Positions 47,010-60,548 of a stretch of 64,000 nucleotides of DNA are shown in pieces (the first letter of the stretch is position 1; each line of letters begins with the position of its first letter). The notes beneath the pieces were generated by a model, which was not told the DNA's origin, ran no database searches, and worked only from the letters and a program-made list of their open reading frames with translations. Position numbers and translations under genes: made by a program. Source of the DNA: Sinonovacula constricta (lineage: Eukaryota > Mollusca > Bivalvia > Cardiida > Solecurtidae); assembly GCA_007844125.1 (NCBI GenBank), contig CM017563.1, positions 17,124,960 to 17,188,959 of the forward strand, in the 5' to 3' direction.

Positions 47010-50000
47010 TGCCCAATTTTGAAGACGGTGGAAAGTATTTATATAAAACAAGAAACACACTCCGGTGTGTAACTTTTGTGTTAACTTACTTGTGTTTAAA
47101 TTACGCTTCCTCTGTGTCTCTATCAATGACAATAATCGACATTGAATGTTTTGTTAAATGGTCGAATTGAAGTGGACTAACTCTAAGCGGATGACATCGG
47201 CCATAAGGTAAGCGATCATCAAGAACCTTTTATGATGTTTATTATCTTCTACACAAATGTCAATCAAAATTGCTCGTCGAGTGGTGAACTAACATTTGTG
47301 TCTGACGGCAGATGTCGGTTTGTTGACAAGAATTGGCAAATTGAAGAGTGAAAAGCAAATACATGTATGGGAGTAGGAGGAGGAGCAGCATGTAAATTCT
47401 GAAGAAATGACAAAAGCTTCATGCAGAGAACCCTTAAACTATATATATTTTAGTATTGTTATTTTATTTGCGTTTTACAAACCATTATTTAATTTAATTT
47501 TCTTCCGTGTGTTTTTCAGTAGTTAAACTTTGTCTAAAATAGTATCACTTCTGTTTCTGTTTTCCGCCACACAAAACATGTATAGAGTGTTAACATTATC
47601 GTTTCTTGCAAATAAATCTCATACATTAAACAAAATATTACTATTCGTATACCAAGAGGTTTAATTCGGTCAAAAGTCTTGTCAAAAGAGTACCATTTCT
47701 CTATACAGAATTTGTAAACTTATAAGTTGACTTAAATATCGTTCCAGTAACAAAGCTTATGACCGTGTTGCATATGAAACATCGAGACAGATAGTGTCAA
47801 TGATTTTGCTAATGTCTTTTTGTCATTCAATCAAATATAAATAAAGCATACAAAGGTATATTAAAAATGACTATCTATTGGCATTTGTTAACTTATTCAA
47901 TGCAGTTCAATAGAATGCATTACAAATTTAGTTTCAGAGAAACAAACGTAAGTTAACCCTGACCAATCTCGTTAAATTCATTTGTCTTCAGATTAAAAAC
48001 TAGCGATTTCGAATGTATCATTTTTTAAATTTTGGTGAGAAGTGGATACGACTTAAACTGGAATTAGACTAAGAGATGTGTTTATGTTTTTTTAGTTAAT
48101 AAGTGTTCGTATTGGCCTGTGCTACCTAGACACTGCGACAACTGTCCAAAAGCGTTACATATTTGGGCAATGTACTGAGCAAATACAGTTGTACTTTATA
48201 AATACTTGGTAAATAAAGTATTAACAAATTAAGCATACCTCGCTTAAACGCTTATAAGTTATCCAAACGAATTTCTCGTTTATGTGTGATTACCAAGTGT
48301 CATGATATATGCTAATGACATGGCTGAAACGGATGGTCCAAAATAGGCCGCAGTCGTTTTCTTTAACCAGTCGTCGCAAAATTACATCACATCCTGACAG
48401 TATATATATCTGAGAGTCATATTGTAAAGTTTATCTTTCGGTTACCTCCCATGGAACGTGGCGCGGTGTATACTTTTTTCCTTACAAGTTACGTCATCCC
48501 ATGTATTGGTTGTTCTTGGTACAATTTCTCGAGGTTTTATCCACTGTTATTAAAACTACTATTTAGTAGATCATGTACTTATGTGTGTTTTATCAAAATC
48601 GGTAAGAGAAATTGTCTTGCTATGTTTTGTTGTTGTTATTGTTTTGTTTGTTTATTGTTTCCTTATTTTAAAGTAAAATCTACTGGGAACATGGATGCAT
48701 ATATAATGAGGGTTTTTTTCTGTTAAGGTAAAATAGTTATATCGCTAATGAACCTGCTAAACGTTTCAGTTCTAGTATCGAAATTATTTTAGGCTGATAC
48801 AAATGGAAAATAAAAAATGAAAACAGTTACGTTTGATCATGTATCTAGATTTAAAATATGTCAACCTATGAAGAAAACAAAGATGAACGGATTTATTATT
48901 TATAAAAAATAATATTGATTATAGTTTCGAATCCCCAAAGGGTCGATCCAGAGAAGGTTTACAGCGGCATGTTATGACGCCACCTTAAAATTGAGCAGGC
49001 GGCGTGCTCCAAACATTTTCAACCATTTTCAGGTATATCAACGCATGAAATATGAGAAATTTTACGGCAAACAGAAAAAAAATCAAATGACACTTTGTAT
49101 ACTTATTGTTACCAGTTACAAACTGAAAATTGATTAAAACCAAGCCGAAGACACCAGAAATTCCAGCGATGACGTCTAGGAATCTGCATCTTGTAAAAGG
49201 CGCTCTCCCTGACAAGAGAATCAGTCAAATCATCAAGTTTTAGCTTTAATGTTTATCAAATATAAGTATAAGTATATAAGTATACAAGTATAAAAAACGG
49301 CCTAAAATAATGTTGCAATTGATTTTTCATGTACAGCCTTAGCATAGTGTTAGTTCTTAATTGACTAATCATTCGGATAGACAGTAATTATAGTATGATG
49401 GCCGTTCTTGATTACTAACCAGCCGACCATTTACATTTAGCAGGATGTTTTATTGCGATTTTAAAGTGTCAACGCCTGATAGCAACCAGGACTTCAAGAC
49501 CTAGTTGTCTAGGGATTGTTTTCACATTCTGCGATTTGCCGATAATTCACTACTTTTGCATTATCAGGTTGTGTGGATATACAGTTGTTTTTATTTACAA
49601 TGCGCCGACGCAATTGTGTCATATAGGCCACTTCCAGATGATTATTGGTAGAAAAATCCGAATACGTATGTCCAAGTACAATTAGTGTCGCACCGTAAGT
49701 CAGCTGGAAGACCTACGTTAATCTTGGTTCACTCCCTTTCATATAATCAACCTTAGCGATGATTCTGTTCCGGCAATGCATGTCAGTTTAAACATAATAC
49801 CACGTTGAAAAAAATATGATTCTGACTATGACTAAGAATAATTAAAAGAACTATAATGAATACGTTTATCCAAAGTTTTAAATTTTAGAAACAACTTATA
49901 ATATAATGATTTGTGTGTTTGATGTGTCATGTTTCAGAAAGAAAATATTGCGTACCAAGATAAATGTTGAACAATCCATTCTGCATGTACGTCTCCTTTA

Positions 50001-50380
50001 AGTGGGTAAAAATGAAATGGGTGATAATGTGTTGGTCCCTATTGAAAGTGGCAAGCAAAGACGTATCGGCGCTAACAATAAATTTGTTGAACAACGGGGA
50101 GAGATCGAAATACAAAAATAGGAGCTCTGCGTGTACGCGTTTACATTTTGAGGCACTTAAACAAAGATTGTTGACACTATATGCATCAAGTTTTTTCACG
50201 TTTAAAATATACTCGGTTTCGAAACAACCATAGTTAAAACGTAACTTCTTGAGTGAATGTTTAATCAAATTTCATCGATTGTCTTTTTGAGCATCGTCTG
50301 GCGTAGCTTTCCGCATAGAAATATGTATGACACACATGCAACATAGATAGGTTCATTATAGCAAATATGCAAATATGTCT
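47010..50380. other. No supported gene; one dispersed-repeat copy
   Basis: AT-rich. 49,620-49,725 is a diverged member of the dispersed family (GTCGCACCGTAAGTCAGCTG). ORFs at 48,451-48,726, 48,985-49,215 and 49,927-50,268 show no known domain, and none resembles the missing HSPA12 C-terminal exon. Confidence 0.45.
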
Positions 50381-52527
50381 TTAAGGATTACGGACTCTGA
50401 ACCACACATTAGAATATGATTATTTTATTAATCATTTCTTATAAATCATTCAAAAAGACAACTAATTACAAATTTTAGGCGACTTTTACTGTTCGAAAAT
50501 TGATTTATGCATATTTTCAGTCCGCACCCCTAATTTCGGCCATGATATGAAAAATTCCGACACCTTGAGATATTAAATCTTCTATAATTTTGCTAAATAA
50601 ACTCTATAAGTGACACAAATTACTTTCTCCAATTCCTATGATATATACATTCACTTTAACTTACATTTTGATAGGAATTCATGACCAGAAAAAATGAAAA
50701 AAATGCATTTATTATGATAAATGATTCTCGGCCAAGGTCATTTTTATAATCTCATAACAGAGCATGTGATTTTCTAGCCAAAATTTAAGGGATTTCCATA
50801 TAGTTTGATGCATATAATTATATATATAAATTTTCTACAATCTATGAGGAAAAAAAATACAAAATATGAGATACTTTTACCGTCTATTTAATTCACACCA
50901 TACTTGTTTATGACTATGGTGTCAAAATTCAAGGGAGATAATTTTTCATATTTTTTATAGAATTATGCTCTATTTTAACATATATCAATAAAAGATAATA
51001 AAAAAACATACAGAAATATTCTTTCTTTTTATTTCAAATAAAAACAAGTCATGGATTTTGTAAAATATATCTAAAATGGTAAAACTTGGTTATAACATAC
51101 ACAAATCATAGAAGCAAACTTAGTTATAACGGACATATGTTATATCCACTTAGTATACTAAGTATATAAACAATGCTTCACAAGTTAACAGCATATGTAG
51201 TCCAATCTGTTTAATAACAATTAATCAAAATGTAATGACAACTAAAACAAATCTCAAATCAAACTTAGGAATTGCTGATAGTTTTGAGTGCACATATAAA
51301 TTTACATACACATGCATTATTTATTTGACAATACAATAAAATAAATGTATTGGATTGTTAAATGTAAGGGTAAAAAATAGCATATTTTTGATACACAACA
51401 ACTTGATATATCTATTTTCTGAAGGATTAAATACAATAAATATACTGAGTGGAAGAAAATACAAAATGTGACATGTTATTAAAATGGAAAGATTTCAAAT
51501 CATTAAGGCTGTACGTGTATATAGTAATATTTTATCACATATAGATATAAAAGGAACAGCATACATTTCTATAATAATACAATAAATGATTAGATCTCTT
51601 CATAAGCATTGACAATAGATGATGGATTGCCTGTTCATGCTCACAGACTAAAACATGTTTTTAAACAATGCAAATACAGAATAGGTAATTTTTTATAACA
51701 GCTTTCAGTTCAAATCAGTGGATTAACTTGTATGTAAAAATGTTTAAACCTTTTATATTCAACTTTGATCAACACACAAAGTCTCAAATTAATAATAGTA
51801 GACTATGAGCTAAGAACACTGATTGTATAAAATATGAAACATTTGTGAAAACTAATACACTGAGCATATTGAATATTTAGTTCATTTATTCATGATGCAA
51901 TGAATTCTCATTTTCTGTACTTTTTAGGAACTCAAATTCATGATTTCTTCTGATTTAAAAAGGCTTTTTGTACATGATGCATCTATACAGAAGCAAGTTA
52001 TTCCACATGCTGTTGTTAAACAGCAATCAAAATATATCAAATCCTTTTTTTCTGTGTACATACATTTTTATTTCAACTTTGTTCTGCATGGATCCAACCG
52101 GTACAAACAAAACTTTTCAGCAGGAAAAAAACATCAACTTGAGTTCTGAATCAAATCTATCAGTACACTACTGAGTACATTTTTGTTTCAAAAAGTCAAC
52201 TAAATTTGGAACCAAAGTTCTACGACTCTGCGACCCACTTTCCAACTCTCATTCAGATTTGATGAACTATTCACTTCAACATGATTACCAACTAAGTAAT
52301 TATGATCAATCCAACACTGTCGTGTAAGTTATTTTCCTTAGGAACTGTTTTTTTCGATTTCGATGCGAAACGACCGCGCCGATCTCGTATGTGATCCGCC
52401 ATTTTGCATTCTTTATTTATACGCTCACGTGGTATTTTTCCATGGTCACGTGATCGGTAACGTGACCTTCCGAGAACTTACGAAATAACACGGAAACATA
52501 CGAGGTTTCAGAGTTCGTAATCCTTAA
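50381..52527. mobile_element. 2.1-kb element with 17-bp TIRs flanked by TTAA
   Basis: TTAA 50,381-50,384 is followed by GGATTACGGACTCTGAA (50,385-50,401). TTCAGAGTTCGTAATCC (52,507-52,523) is followed by TTAA (52,524-52,527). The termini are complementary with one mismatch. TTAA targets are typical of piggyBac and a few other DNA transposon superfamilies, but the TIR does not start with the usual piggyBac CCY. The interior is very AT-rich with no transposase ORF; the last ~200 bases (52,340-52,520) are CpG-rich. Probably a non-autonomous derivative. Confidence 0.7.
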
Positions 52528-52959
52528 AATTGATAATGATTCTAAACTCGATAACACGGTGAGCTGTGGGAAATGTCTGAAGTAGTTAATATATAGTCAG
52601 AAAACTAGGTATCAGCGTCAACAACACATGTTGACACTGGACTTAGACGGTTTTTACCGTCATATGGAATACAAGAAAAACGCCGATCCATATAACGGCC
52701 AGTATTTACTTTTCAGTTTGATAGTTCTTTCTTTTTCAAATTATAATTCATCAAGTTCAATGTATTGCACATAAAATAGAAGTTTGAATATCGAAAAAAA
52801 CATACACGCTAGACCTACATTGTAATGGTATTGATCGATGATGTAGGTAATATTGTGCGATAATAATATTGGCATAGAATAGGTTAACATTTTTTTTGAG
52901 TCGGCAAGAATTTCAATAGTATCATAAGCTCCAACTGGCTTTTACAACCGACTTTTTCA

Positions 52960-55040
52960 GTCTTTTTTAACTAAACTAGAGGCCTTACTGTGCAGACAAA
53001 TGGAACATTTACAATCTTTACTACGAATTCTGAGTGTCAAAAGTATTAAAATCTGTCCACTGTCTAGCAGTTTCTGGGAGTCCTTAGATTGTCGTTTTTA
53101 CGCTTGGAACATAAAGAATATCAGAGTAGCTAAAGTTGTGTTTAGTTTCTTTCTTTACAACTATGTCTTGTTACAAAGGATGTGCTTCTATAGCCATTGA
53201 TTGATGTCCCCGAACAGGAAGAGCCATGCTAAGGAGCAAACATTAACATTTGAGAGTAGAAATGTATGCATTTTTGCCAATACTTTTTAGCATATTCAGC
53301 TGCATTACTGCTTTTTGCCGCAGGTTTTATATGAGCGTCAAACGATAATTTGAAGTCAATATAAACACCAAGCAAACTTTAGTTCATCATGGCCGTCTAT
53401 CGAGGTGTCATCTGTAAATAAAGTTGTGGACATAATATGTTTTTTTCCTGCGCCTTTATCCTTGAATGTATTTGTATTTATACCATTGAAACGGATCCAG
53501 TCAATTATTGTTTTGCTTTACATTGTAATGTAGACATTACAGTTTGAATGTTTGGTGTATACAACGATAAGGTATCATCTGCATTGTTTGGTGAGTACAT
53601 TTGTTAAAGAAATGGATGATGTCTTTTATGAAAACATTCAATAATAATGACCCAAGAATGATATGCTGTCGAACATCCTTGGTACCATCAAACCAGCCAC
53701 GGACCGTTACACCGAGTTTCATGAGTTGCTTTGTTGGACATAAATGGCTTGATAACAATTTCACTGACCTTTCCGACAACCCTAAAAAAGTAAAGTTTAG
53801 ATAACGGATTTTCAAACAATCAAAGGTTTTCGACATATCCATATGTATGACTACAACTTAGTGGTTTAGCCTAGCTCACATTTACAGTTTTCCAACAGTC
53901 TAAGTAAGTTTGTTTGATATCTATGACCTTTACGAAAGGCACCAAGAAACATATCAAAGCAAAAGTAAAATGTTCTGACAACTGAGAAGGGAGGATTTTT
54001 TAAAGATTTTTACAGGTATTGGTAGGTCACTTATTGGTCTGTAATTTGATTTGGCTGATGAGTTATCTTTCTTAAACAAAGGGATAACGTGTGGTACGTT
54101 GATCATGATAAGGAAAAACGCCAGTTTAAATTGTAGTATTTACTAGAAAAAGTGTCATAAGTGCCCTGTCACTAAATTTCAAAAGTTATGTAGATATTTT
54201 AATAACATTGGTCGACTTTTTAAAATTTAAACCTTTTTAATATTGTATGGATAAGGACCTCGTTTACTTTCGAGAAATTAAATGCGTTTTTTTAGTAATA
54301 TGTCTGTCCCTGAATTTTAAAAAGATTGCGTGTGTCGAGGAATGAAAGGATATGTTTTCCCAATATCTTTTTGGCATGTTTACAAAATAGGTATTACAAC
54401 TGTTTGGTACTTCGGTATTCGAAATTGTCTTATCAGTTAAAATGATTTTCTATTGATTTCCAGTAGATTTTTATTTATATAAATAAGTTTTCATTGTAGG
54501 CCAAAACATTGTACTCGTACTCGCACCTTCACACCGTTCAGTAAAAGACTTTCTCGAAGACTTTTTTTTCTTCATTTGTTTAACATGTTTTTTTTGTTGC
54601 TGTTGCCTTTAATTATCCCAAGTTTTGCAATAACTACGTTTTCGAAACTTATGAAACATAATCTTCTTCCTAAATATGGCCTTACAAAGGGCTCTGTTCA
54701 TGTAATGTAACTAGTTTTGCTTTATATAACCCTTTTTTTCACGTGTGTGTTGTGTAACGATTACTGACAATATATCTTTATCACATTGATCGTATATTTG
54801 GTTGATTCGCAGTTCAGTGTGTTCTAACTTGGTACCAATAATTATTTTGATATCTTGCAAGTCGGATATTAAAACTTCGCGCAGAAATTGTCTGAAAGGT
54901 CTGCAGGAAAATGTGCGTGTTTGATAAGATGTGTTTGTGGTATTTATAAGAATAGTGTTTTTCATTATTATAACCATTGTATAACATATTCGCGTATACT
55001 TATTTATCCCTTTCACATTTGTCAAAACACCAGTCATTCA
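52960..55040 (-). mobile_element. Decayed CR1/jockey-type LINE (endonuclease-RT linker, RT and C-terminal region)
   Basis: On the - strand, from high to low coordinates: the linker region (54,900-54,690, with LREVLISDLQDI and MNRALCKAI); the SRKSFTERCEG-FWPT segment (about 54,570-54,490); RT start VPHVIPLFKKDNSSAKSNYR (about 54,095) with PISDLP; RT palm MDMSKTFDCL and VKLLSSHL (53,842-53,760), VTVRGWFDGTKDVRQHIILG (53,720-53,660) and LLNVFIKDI; then LGVYIDFKLSFDAHIK (about 53,380-53,330) and a C-terminal tail near 53,000. Frameshifts and stops separate the pieces. The YADD box is gone (about 53,595). It is a dead copy with no intact ORF. Confidence 0.85.
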
Positions 55041-56235
55041 GAATAGTGTTCTAGAAATGACTAGTCGTTTCTGCCTTGCCTTAGATTTTAAACGTAAAAT
55101 AGGACATTGTAGCCAATTCGAAAAAGGTCGGCTAGAGTTATTAGATGCCTTATATACAAACCCGGGCCGCAATATGTCGAAATCGGTAACATAGGATTAT
55201 TAAGCCAACAAATTGACAAATGAAACGTAATAAAGTGTGTATCGCTGGTAACTGCCATCTCTAAATATAAATATAAAGTTATCAGATAATTAATTCTCTT
55301 AAGTGATAATGGAAATACCCATGTATAATGTTTTCAATTAATGTAATTTATAACATTTTCAATATTTTTCTACGATTTGCAAAATGTTTAAGTGGATTAG
55401 ACTTCTTTGTTTTGTAAATGTATACAGCTAATACTATGTCAAATAATATTTTAAGGGTTTGTTCTGTACAACTTTTATTCAAAACAATTGCTAATCTTAT
55501 TTGTCATATATGTTGTTGACGCACCATGATGCTAAACATGAGGCTGAATCTGTATTGCATTATTTCGTCAATGACGTTAGCCGGACACTGTTTTCTTCCG
55601 TCTGAATATAAACAAACTGACAATATTCATTGTTGATAAAGACAAAATATTGAATAAAGTAATATCTCGAGAGCCAACTGTTCTTTAAAAATCCTAACAT
55701 AAACATGCAGGATATTTGAAGCTGCGGCATTTGGTAAGCGTGAAGAATATAATACTTCTTAGCCACCATGGCACTCTAAACTGAGGAATATCTCAGGGCT
55801 GCTTTTTACAAATGCTACACAGGCTCGATTTTTACAATTTATTTCATCAGTTTGTTCTAGTTAATGATCGTTTAATTGTGTGTGTGGTCAGTCTTGTGTA
55901 CAGTCATGTGTGTCCAGTCTCTATCCAAAGTATATACTTATATATAGAGTTTCTGTCTTGAGTGAGTGATTCGGTCAGGAACTGGTTTTGGTAGCATATC
56001 TTAAAATAGCCATAACAATCTAAAATATAGGAATCAGCATGGATACTTCGTTTCGTTCCCAGATCTAATACTATTAAGGGACATCACTTTGGGCTAGTAT
56101 TTTGGGGCTATATTTGACCAGATACTGTTTTATAAATACTTAGACGCAACTGCCCGGTAAGTTATTTGTTTAATTTATGTATTTCTATTTAAAGTTTTTG
56201 AGTCCTTTGTATGAATGCGATTTTTTGTGATTTTT
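55041..56235. other. No supported gene
   Basis: AT-rich, with no recognisable repeat ends or domain-bearing ORF. Confidence 0.4.
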
Positions 56236-56239
56236 CTAT

Positions 56240-56650
56240 TGTCTTTTTTTTTCAATAATTGTAAAGCAATTTTGAACGTACATGTACGTATATATGAAAA
56301 AGTGATATAGGAATGTAGTGTATAATACATGTTCAAACTAAAAAGAGAAACCTATGTATGACTCCCGCAATAACTAATTATCGTCAATTTCTATACGTGC
56401 TCTCTCAATCATAATACTATTTAACTCAAACCAAATCAAACGATAACAGATTGGCTTTGCTGGGTCAAACGGTTAAAAAGAACAGTGCATTCAACAGAAT
56501 CTACGAGACTTACAATAAGTTTATGCAGAAGTCTCTGGAGATTTAGAACAGTATCTCTACAAGCCGAAAATAGATGTTGTTTTTGACTGTTTTGTGACAA
56601 GAAATTAGGAAACGCATGCTTATCAGTGTATTCGTCTAACAATCTTCTGA
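56240..56650 (+). repeat. Three-copy ~400-bp dispersed repeat, copy 3
   Basis: Direct match to 22,310-22,740: ACGTATATATGAAAAAGTGA, TATGACTCCCGCAATAACTA, CTCTCTCAATCATAATACTA, TTGGCTTTGCTGGGTCAAAC. It lies outside the inverted duplication, so the unit is mobile or was separately duplicated. Confidence 0.75.
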
Positions 56651-58930
56651 CAGTGTAATTAAAACACAATGATTAGGTGTTAATATAAATGTCTGCAAAT
56701 TGTTGTTATAATCAGTTTAAATCAGTTGCATTCCAAAGCTGCACTACTGGTATTTAATACTGAAAAATATAATGTTTTCGCATGAAATATACATACATAT
56801 ACATTTCCTTTTACAGCTGTTATTAGGATGTTCTTCATTGTGGCAAGTATGGTTTTAATATGCGATATATGGTCATGCACCCATTTAATGTTTCCAAGAT
56901 ACATTTATGTTTAAGTGGCTGCGTGTATATTTCTTTATTTGAATGTCAACAAATCTTTTGTCACGTTGGCTTTAACGTATTGATATCGGATGGCATTAAG
57001 GAAAAGATTTTATAGAAATGCATTTGAGAGGCTTATTGGACTTTGTGAGCCAATCAGAACTTTAAACGTGGTCAAGTCGCTTTAATAATTGATTATCGGC
57101 GTTCTATCGAATAGGTAATAATAGCTAGGGCAATAAACAATGCAGTTCATCTCGTTATAGGTTAAAAGGGGACTTGTCAAAAATAGGTAACATTGGACGA
57201 AATAAATTTTCTCGGTATACATAACAGATTCGTTAAATGAATCGCCTTGATTGATCATGTATGAACATGAATACGTTTACATAGCAGACACATTCTTAAC
57301 ACAGTCCTAATGTTTACGTTTTGATCTATCAAACTCACTCCCAATCAATGTTCGATAATCATTCTGTTGTATATATTAACACTGTTTTACATGCATTAAC
57401 GACGGGACGATGTGATTTATCTTGTGCTTAAATAGTGTTATTTCCTTTAGAAATTGTGAGATAATGTGGTTCGTTTTATTCATGCTGTCAACATGCGAAC
57501 AATGACAAATACAGTATCATACTCAAAAAGAATATTAAGGTCAGTTTTACATAGAGTCCATTTGAATGACGGATAACGTCAAAGGAATATCATATAAACG
57601 TATTAAAATTGACCGGTAAAATGGTTTACTTGTAATATTAACTTCACTCCCATTTATTGTTAGGGTATTATTTGGAGACTTATCACGTTGCTAGGATCCT
57701 GGTAGTTAAAAAATTTCCTAAATTACTAGTACACATTCCGATTGTAATAGGAGAAGGTTTTAATGCAATACTCAAATTTTTTATCTGTTTCGACTTGTTT
57801 TAAAAATACAAAAAAAATATTTTAGTTGCATTTGGGAACTATTAATTATCGCAAGCTTTTGACAACATCAATTTTGGAAGTACAATGTTATGAGAAAATA
57901 GTTCATCAATGATTCATTGTTGTTCAATTCATTTTGGCGTCTCAGAGCCAATAAAGCAAATTCAGCCGAAGGCGACCAAATTAATAAAGATAATGTAATC
58001 TAATCTAACAGATATTACACCAAGTTTTGTTTATAGACAAATATACATTTTGGTGTTTAACCTATTTCTGTAATTTTATTGATTTGTCGGAAGCCTTATG
58101 CGATGCACCCATATCTAATATTGGGAACATAAAGTTTGCTTTAACATATGAAGAACAATCAGTCGGAACCGAGTTTTCGAAGCGTTTTAACAACATTTAC
58201 ACCAACTATATTTGTGCTTATATAACCTGTTTTGGTGTCTTTTGACGTTGATCTAAAACGCGAACACTGCCGAGTTGGTTGCAAACTTAGTCTTAAACTG
58301 TGCTTGTTGAAAATGTAAACAAAACAGCTTTATGAAGGTTCCTTTCATTGATCGCCATAATGGAACAAAATATGCCCTGATCATAATATTTTAAAACAAC
58401 ATCATATTACATCTCCATACGCTTTCTTTCACATCCATATCAAATATATGCTGCGTAATTGCGCAACAGTAATTCGAAAACTAATCCATTATAGACGCCC
58501 TTGTTGGTTTGCATAGGCATAGATATTCAATTTTACTTCTCTTAATACCAGGACATTTTACAACCGACATGCCGCTCTTTTATTCTAAAGTATATTCTAG
58601 GCGTGATGAAATTTAAATATATCGATTTTAGGCACATTATTAGATTGGTTCGACTCTTTTTAAAAGGAGATTTATGAGATGCATCTGCCTACTATGTTTA
58701 CAATGTTTACAATGTGGCTAATTGGACGGTGCTATGTTTCTATATGCAGAGCAACATGCACTGGTCTATATTTGCTATACATTTGACTTAAAAACAGTGT
58801 ATCGATAGATCGCAAAGTGACAATTACAGTTGCATTCATTGCCTCCTTTAAATGATAATAACGAAACACGTGCATCTCTTCTTTAGATTTATCGCACCTT
58901 CATACCAGAATGGAAGCATTTATAAGATGT
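56651..58930. other. No supported gene
   Basis: AT-rich. The ORF at 58,027-58,245 has no recognisable domain. A promoter for the cysteine-rich gene might lie just before 58,930, but I see no convincing TATA or initiator element. Confidence 0.4.
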
Positions 58931-58991
58931 ATGTGGAACATGAAGCTATCGTGACTTCTTTTTCTTGTAATACTACTTCAGACTAGTCAAG
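58931..58991 (+). pseudogene. Candidate signal-peptide exon of the cysteine-rich gene, with in-frame TGA
   Basis: Reading from ATG 58931 gives MWNMKLS, TGA, then LLFLVILLQTSQ and a phase-1 donor G/gtaacc. A short basic start, a hydrophobic core and a polar end is signal-peptide-like, and the phase matches the next exon. No ATG follows the TGA, so translation could not begin downstream. The link across a 1.56-kb intron is inferred from phase and order only. Confidence 0.45.
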
Positions 58992-60548
58992 GTAACCTTC
59001 CATTGTATATAATGACAGTTTTCCTTATATAAATTAACTTATGTATTTAATTTTAAGAAACACCAGTAAGCGTAATATATCACAAACAATAACGTTCTAT
59101 CATAAACAATTGTATACCAGTGATGAAAGTATGATATGCACTTTAAATAATTCTGGTGATATGTTGAATACATGTACCTTATATGTAATAAATCAAACGC
59201 TTCCGAAAGCGCATATATATATCTATACTTATGACTGCATACTCAACTAAGTGCAAAGCTCTATATGTATGCGAAAATATGAATTGGTGAGGCAGTTTAT
59301 CCTATCGGAACTTCATTTTGTACGATGCACTCATTTAGCTTGTATCATTTATACACTCTAAATAAGTATCAGCAGTAACGTTTTAAGATATGAAAACACA
59401 ATTTTACCTTTAATGACTATACCCTTCTCTGAAGTTTTTTTGCAAACGTATTAATGCTTCTCTGATAAGCATGTTCATGATTGGAACATACGTTATTGCT
59501 CCATGAAGTAAGCCTAAGACTTTGTAATTATATACCCAGCTTTTGCACGATATTTCTAAACCAATGTTCTAAAACTGGAAGTAACATATGCTGTTTAGTG
59601 TTACTTCACGACTTGTTGGTCCTGTGTCAGGCTTATTGCTTCAGATGTGACATCTTGGCATCAATTTCGCTTAGGAATGCATAACACATTTATTTACCGA
59701 AATATAATTGGTATAATATGTATTTAAGAAATATAATCATTAAATAATTTACTAAATTATAAAAATGAAACAAGATATAATTGTATGATTTAATTGTGGT
59801 AGCTTTCAATAACGCACAGTAGTTAGTTAAATCCTGTGTTTTATCTAGCTTGAAGATTAATGTGGTTCGATAATTCAGCAATTGTATGATTGTATGTTTA
59901 ATAATAACCGCTGCCGCCTTGACCTATATATGCCATTACCAGTGCATTTTAGAAAGTGTTTATCGACAGTGTTGTCAGACATGACACATGCAATTACTTG
60001 CACTTTGGAAACAAAGCAGCATATGTGTGATAGGGAACCATCCACACAGAGACTAAATATTTGTAAAATTACACACCATAATTACTAAGAAAATGTTGTA
60101 ATAATTAGTACACATACACACGCATTTCCACAAGTTATTGGATTAGTCCTGCAACTAAATACCCACTAAATACCTACGCTTAATACCACAATTTGTTGTT
60201 GTAAACACGGGGACTAAATATGTTTTTGAAAGTCACTGGTCTTGTCTTTTCATGACTCTAGTCCTTTCTATACATGTAAGCAACTTAAACAGTCATTGTC
60301 TACCCTAATCTGGCATAGCGCAGTCGGTATAAATGGGAATTTTTATTATATTCATATTAGTACATGTATTTTTAATGTAAGTCGTCGATACTCTAAATCT
60401 ACTATTAGTTCAAAATTTAATGAACGTAGAAATATTCACATGACCTGTTCATATTTCCCTATTTTCATCTTTTGCATGCGTTGAAAGATAGTTAATTAAA
60501 TTAAACTGCTTTAACAATACAAGAAAAACGTTTTGTACTTTACGTCAG

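Noticed and set aside
48451..48726. Candidate missing C-terminal exon of the HSPA12-like gene
   Set aside because: Hydrophobic and Cys/Phe-rich with no similarity to the HSPA12 C-terminal region and no correctly phased acceptor.
53537..53842. 101-aa - strand ORF as a host gene
   Set aside because: It carries LINE RT palm motifs (DMSKTFDCL, WFDGTKDVRQ) and is part of a decayed element.
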